Assembly: GCA_027730885.1 (NCBI GenBank)
Contig: JAQCHM010000118.1
Location: 1 to 8,763 of the forward strand
From: Actinomycetota bacterium
Lineage (GTDB): Bacteria; Actinomycetota; Acidimicrobiia; Acidimicrobiales; SZUA-35
Reading direction: 5' to 3'
Length of the DNA stretch: 8,763 bases
Shown piece after piece: positions 5,622-8,763 of this stretch. Every line of letters begins with the position of its first letter. Position 1 is the stretch's first letter. Below the pieces are notes generated by a model that made no database searches, was not told the origin of the DNA, and saw nothing but the letters and a program-made list of their open reading frames with translations. A program made the translations under genes and the position numbers.

Positions 5622-6533
5622 ATGACACGCGGCGCCGTCTACGTGCCGCTCAAGTTCCTGCATCCCCACATCGATCTCGACGATCTGCGTCGGATCGATC
5701 CCGACGTCGAACTGCTGACCACAAGGTGGGACGGCATCGAATCCGCGGAACGGCTGGCCCGCACCCGTGATCCGTTCGCCCCGTCACTCCGTGCCGACGA
5801 AGTGCCGCTCACCGATGACCAGGCCGATGCGTTCCAGCGAGCGGAGGTGCTGCTCACCCTCGACCTCCCACTCGATCTTCCGTCGCGGGCACCGAACCTG
5901 CGATGGGTGCAGTCGATCGGCTCCGGTGTGGCCCACTACCGTGCGGCCCGGCTCGATGAAGGCGAGATCCTGCTCACGAACGCCGCCGGCGTCGGAGCTG
6001 CCCCGATCGCGGAGTGGGTGATCGGACGTGCCGTTGCCGTGCGAGCTCGTGCACTGGGCATCCATGTCGTCGGACTGCGGCGCAGCGCAGCGCCGGGTGA
6101 CGTCGACCCCGACGTCGACGAACTCGCACCAGCCGACATGATCGCCGACGTGGCGGCCCGCAGCGACATCGTCGTCCTCTGTGCCGCGGGTTCGCAGGCG
6201 AACCGCGACATGTTCGATACGTTGATGTTCGGCGCGATGAAGCCCGGAGCTTGGTTCATCAACGTGTCCCGCGGAGACCTGGTCGTCGAGTCTGCCCTGA
6301 TCGGGGCGCTCGAGTCAGGCCATCTTGCCGGCGCTGCGATCGACGTGGCCCGAACCGAGCCGCTCCCGCCGGACGATCCGTTGTGGGATGCGCCGAACCG
6401 GCTCATCTCGCCGCACATCAGTACCGCTGGTTCCAACTATCCACAGAGAGTCGCCGAGTTCTTCGTCGGCAACTTCGAGCGATACGTCGAGGGTGAACCA
6501 CTCGTGAATGTCGTCGATCCGACGACGCTGTGA
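5622..6533 (+). CDS. D-isomer 2-hydroxyacid dehydrogenase-like protein lacking the NAD-binding glycine loop
   Basis: The family reduces 2-keto acids or oxidises D-2-hydroxy acids with NAD(P)H. At 303 residues it is shorter than usual. The catalytic residues are present: R217 in NVSRGDLV, E246 in ARTEPLPPDDPLW and H265 in LISPHIS. So are the N-terminal substrate half (NLRWVQSIGSGVAHY, 92-106) and the hinge (AAPIAEWVIGR, 126-136). Family members then have about 45 residues covering a long helix and the GxGxxG loop (VGLGxIGR) before AVAVRARALG. Here WVIGR (132-136) joins AVAVRARALG directly, so that segment is missing in frame. Both edges would carry an IGR tripeptide, which suggests deletion between short direct repeats near 6021-6029. 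NAD binding is probably lost, so I expect an inactive enzyme that still has an open frame. The start is ATG with a weak AAAGG just after the CoA-transferase stop. Confidence 0.82.
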   Translation: MTRGAVYVPLKFLHPHIDLDDLRRIDPDVELLTTRWDGIESAERLARTRDPFAPSLRADEVPLTDDQADAFQRAEVLLTLDLPLDLPSRAPNLRWVQSIGSGVAHYRAARLDEGEILLTNAAGVGAAPIAEWVIGRAVAVRARALGIHVVGLRRSAAPGDVDPDVDELAPADMIADVAARSDIVVLCAAGSQANRDMFDTLMFGAMKPGAWFINVSRGDLVVESALIGALESGHLAGAAIDVARTEPLPPDDPLWDAPNRLISPHISTAGSNYPQRVAEFFVGNFERYVEGEPLVNVVDPTTL

Positions 6534-6577
6534 TGCGCAGCAGCCGGAATCGGGGGAGTCGCTTCGGGCCGGCGTCG

Positions 6578-7420
6578 TCAGGGTGTGTGACCGGTGAGCA
6601 GGCCGAGGGCGATGGGGCGATGGTCGCGCCCGGTGTCGAACACCTCGACGACGAAAGCACGTTGATCGCCGTCCGCAGATAGGGCTTCGACGTGAGTGAG
6701 AAACGGCCCGCTCAGGCCGGGGGCCAGGAAGTGGACGTCGAGTGTGTCGAATGCGGTGTCTGCCGATCCGATGTCGATGGCAGCGCACCTCGCTGCCTGC
6801 TCGGCGAGTAGACACGCGCCTCCACCGTGCAGGACCCCGTTGACGTTGCGGAGCGACTCGTGGAACGCCGTGCGGTAGCGATACATGCTCCCGTCGCGGC
6901 CGGCGGGTTCGAGCCCGATGTATTCCTCGGGGCCCGGTCCATCGGTCGGGTGCGGCCGCCGAACAAAGAAGTCGTCGGGACCGTCGGTCCGTTTCACGTG
7001 GGTGCAGACACCGAGTGTCAAGGCGGCTCCGGTCAGGCTGGCGACCCCGACCGTGGATCCTTCATCGTCGACCACGTGGACGAGAGCCGTCCCGCCGGTC
7101 TTTCCGTTCCGGATGCTCCGGCCCCACGACCGGAGCGCGCTGCCGGTCGGTCGACCGGGGAGCCGAAGCGCGAGATGGGACGTGACCATCGGTCCGTCGT
7201 GGCCGACAGCGCGCATCCCGACCACGTCGATCATCGTGGCGACAGATCCGAGGGAGGGCGATCCGTCGCTATGGATCGTCCGCGGGCCGAGTGGCAGATA
7301 CCCGTGTGGGCTGCCGGTGCCGACGTCCTCGAGACAGAACGCGATGTGCGCTCTGAGATGCAGCAGGTCAGTGTGGTTCTCGTGGGGGTCGGTCATATCG
7401 CGCGGGCCGGATCGGGCCAT
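6578..7420 (-). CDS. Double-hotdog acyl-CoA thioesterase-like protein
   Basis: This 280-residue protein has two hotdog halves, as in PaaI/TesB-like thioesterases that hydrolyse acyl-CoA. The first half (about 37-135) has PSLGSVATMIDVVGM with D65 at the usual helix start, and the strand VTSHLALRL. The second half (about 178-276) has the hotdog hallmark NVNGVLHGGGACLLAEQAA (192-210; H198, G199, E207) followed by DTLDVHFLAPG. The start I chose is ATG at 7420, overlapping the SDR stop as TGATG, a common sign of translational coupling. An upstream in-frame ATG (7531) lies inside the SDR gene, and ATG at 7396 has no better ribosome binding site. It is the last gene of the minus-strand operon and converges with the dehydrogenase across 44 bases. 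Its likely job is releasing CoA from a pathway intermediate; the substrate is not known. Confidence 0.8.
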   Translation of the reverse strand: MARSGPRDMTDPHENHTDLLHLRAHIAFCLEDVGTGSPHGYLPLGPRTIHSDGSPSLGSVATMIDVVGMRAVGHDGPMVTSHLALRLPGRPTGSALRSWGRSIRNGKTGGTALVHVVDDEGSTVGVASLTGAALTLGVCTHVKRTDGPDDFFVRRPHPTDGPGPEEYIGLEPAGRDGSMYRYRTAFHESLRNVNGVLHGGGACLLAEQAARCAAIDIGSADTAFDTLDVHFLAPGLSGPFLTHVEALSADGDQRAFVVEVFDTGRDHRPIALGLLTGHTP

Positions 7421-8151
7421 CAGTGCATCGAACGTCCGCCGTTGACATGGAGCACTTGTCCGGTGATGAACCGTGCACGGTCGGAGAGGAGAAACGCGAC
7501 ACCCTCGGCGATGTCGTCGGGTCGTCCCCAACGCTTGAGTGGGATCATGTCGGTCAGCCCGCCGACCGGATCCGGCTCACCGGTCACGAGGGTTGGCCCT
7601 GGGGCCACGGCGTTCACGCGCACGGTCGGCGCGAGTTCCATGGCGATCGTGCGGGTAAAGGAGATGACACCGCCCTTGCTCGACGCATAGGCGGAAAGGT
7701 CGAAGTATGGAATGCGGGCGGTTCCCGACGTCGTGGTGACGATCGCTCCGCCACCATGGGACATGAGGTGCCTCCCGACCGCACGGCACACGAAGAACGT
7801 ACCCGTGAGATTCACGCGCAATACCGACTCCCACAGCTCGTTGGTCATGTCGAGCATCGAGCTTTGCGGATATATGCCGGCGATATGCGCGACGCCGTGA
7901 AGCCGGCCGACACGCGACGTCGCCTCGGCCACCATCGTCTCGACGCTGTCGCTGTCGCCGACGTCCACCGCGAGCGCGGTCGCCTCCGGCGCGCCGGCAG
8001 CCACGCACTCTGCGGCGACGGCCTCGGCGCCGCTCAGGTCGAGGTCGGCAAGCACGAGGCGAGCGCCCCGTTCAGCCAGTAGTTGCGCGGTGCCACGGCC
8101 GATGCCGTTGGCTGCGCCCGTCACGAGCAGCGTGCTGCCGTCCATTTCCAT
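7420..8151 (-). CDS. Short-chain dehydrogenase/reductase (classical SDR)
   Basis: This 243-residue oxidoreductase uses NAD(P) to interconvert an alcohol and a ketone. All classical motifs are visible, numbered from the ATG at 8151: TGAANGIG (11-18) for cofactor binding, D63 in AVDV, the IAG variant of NNAG (about 90-92), N114 in RVNLTG, and the catalytic S142, Y155 and K159 in AYASSKGG. VNAVAPGPT follows, then HVNGGRSMH at the end. An Asp after the second strand (LADLD) favours NAD over NADP. AAAGGA (8164-8159), seven bases ahead, supports this start over the in-frame ATG at 8220. It is the middle gene of the operon, 114 bases after the luciferase-like gene and overlapping the thioesterase start. 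Substrate unknown. Confidence 0.93.
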   Translation of the reverse strand: MEMDGSTLLVTGAANGIGRGTAQLLAERGARLVLADLDLSGAEAVAAECVAAGAPEATALAVDVGDSDSVETMVAEATSRVGRLHGVAHIAGIYPQSSMLDMTNELWESVLRVNLTGTFFVCRAVGRHLMSHGGGAIVTTTSGTARIPYFDLSAYASSKGGVISFTRTIAMELAPTVRVNAVAPGPTLVTGEPDPVGGLTDMIPLKRWGRPDDIAEGVAFLLSDRARFITGQVLHVNGGRSMH

Positions 8152-8204
8152 CTGAGTGTCCTTTCGTGCAGGTTCGTCGCATCGCGCTGTGTCTACCCGC
8201 TGTT

Positions 8205-8262
8205 CGGTTGGCGATGCCACCGTACTCGCGGCCGGATGCGCGGGACTGATCGAACGGTTGGC
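8205..8262. repeat. Direct repeat CGGTTGGC in the gap before the SDR gene
   Basis: CGGTTGGC occurs at 8205-8212 and 8255-8262, exactly 50 bases apart, in the 114-base gap between the luciferase-like gene and the SDR gene. The CGGTTG core equals the half-site of the palindrome at 2983-2996. It may be regulatory or chance. I see no clear promoter in the gap. Confidence 0.25.
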
Positions 8263-8265
8263 AGA

Positions 8266-8763
8266 TCAGCGCACCGCGGGGAGCCCCTCGTCTGCGAGGC
8301 GGCGACGGGCATCCTGCATCTCGGTTCGGTCGCCCCCGGCCACTCCGGCCTGAACGACGATGCGTTTCACGCCCAACTCGACGAGCGCCAGCAGTCGCTC
8401 GATGCAGTAGGACGTCGGACCGGCGACGGCGAAGTCGTCGATCACCTCGTCGCTGACGGCAGCGGCCTGGGCCGAACCGTGGGCATAGTGGCGCGACATG
8501 TCATAGGCGCTGTGGATCGCCTCCAGCTGGCGGCGCCGCTCGTCGTCGGCGGGTCCTGTGACCGTGCCGTGCATGACAGAGAAGCGGGCCACCGAGGCGG
8601 CGCCGCCGGCGATCAACGTGCGGGCCTTCGCCCGGTCGGGGTGCACCAGGACCGGCGGGAAGACACCGACGTCACCGAGGTCGGGTCCGGCACCCGCGGC
8701 GACCCGCGCAGACCGGGCGACGTCGAGCCCCCAGCGCACCCGCTCGACGTCGGCTCCGACCGC
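8266..8763 (-). CDS. Luciferase-like monooxygenase / F420-dependent oxidoreductase, C-terminal part (5' end outside window)
   Basis: The visible 165 residues are the C-terminal part of a bacterial-luciferase-fold (LLM) protein, a TIM-barrel family using FMN or F420. Evidence is the helix AVGADVERVRWGLDVARSA at the cut edge, the strand DVGVFPPVLVHPDR, the Asp/Glu-rich middle with AYDMSRHYAHG, and the closing AGPTSYCIERLLALVELGVK followed by RIVVQAGVAGG. The AG(P)xxxxxxRLxxLxELG block is typical of the family's last helices. The frame is open through the right edge, so the apparent start at 8739 (GTG) is internal. It is probably the upstream gene of an operon with the SDR and the thioesterase. 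The cofactor cannot be decided because the binding site lies outside the window; F420 is likely if the host is an actinomycete. Confidence 0.85.
   Translation of the reverse strand, partial: AVGADVERVRWGLDVARSARVAAGAGPDLGDVGVFPPVLVHPDRAKARTLIAGGAASVARFSVMHGTVTGPADDERRRQLEAIHSAYDMSRHYAHGSAQAAAVSDEVIDDFAVAGPTSYCIERLLALVELGVKRIVVQAGVAGGDRTEMQDARRRLADEGLPAVR

Noticed and set aside
5289..5669. N-terminal half of the minus-strand frame ending at 4953
   Set aside because: It is antisense to the plus-strand fragment and to the start of the dehydrogenase gene.
6827..7690. Plus-strand frame of 287 residues
   Set aside because: It is antisense to the thioesterase and SDR genes, which have clear motifs on the minus strand.

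Overview
The window reads as a catabolic stretch from a high-GC bacterium. Gene families, GC-rich third codon positions and IS content look most like an uncultured actinomycete (Acidimicrobiia or a mycobacterial relative). That assignment is inference from gene content, because no rRNA or marker gene is present.

Left part (1-2040), minus strand: a crotonase-fold gene broken by a one-base frameshift (1035-1960), then an OppD/DppD-type peptide/nickel ABC ATPase (1-990) running off the left edge. An exact 18-bp palindrome (1013-1030) lies between them, and a second operator-like palindrome (2021-2038) lies upstream of the crotonase.

Middle-left (2041-3000): a dead, shortened insertion sequence. 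Inverted repeats matching 29 of 35 bases (2113-2147 and 2906-2940) bound the remains of a DDE (rve-type) transposase with several frameshifts and two stop codons. Its N-terminal region appears to be deleted.

Middle (2983-5620): an intact amidohydrolase-2 family TIM-barrel enzyme on the plus strand (3064-4260), with a palindrome near its probable promoter. It converges on a small cupin gene (minus) whose reading frame has lost a sensible stop. Next come two unrelated C-terminal pieces of CaiB/BaiF CoA-transferases joined head to head at about 5276-5290, both without N-terminal parts. The right-hand piece runs into a D-2-hydroxyacid dehydrogenase-like gene (5622-6533) that lacks the segment carrying the NAD-binding glycine loop.

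Right part (6578-8763), minus strand: an intact-looking operon. In transcription order it holds a luciferase-like (F420/flavin) oxidoreductase (5' end outside the window), an SDR dehydrogenase, and a double-hotdog thioesterase-like protein whose start overlaps the SDR stop (TGATG).

Taken together, oxidoreductases, CoA-transferase pieces, a crotonase, a thioesterase and an amidohydrolase point to degradation of some carboxylic or cyclic compound through CoA thioesters; the substrate cannot be told. The most notable feature is the density of broken genes in 1035-6100 beside an intact operon. It could be local genome decay around an IS, or sequence/assembly error for the single-base shifts. I found no convincing new defence, RNA or CRISPR system.
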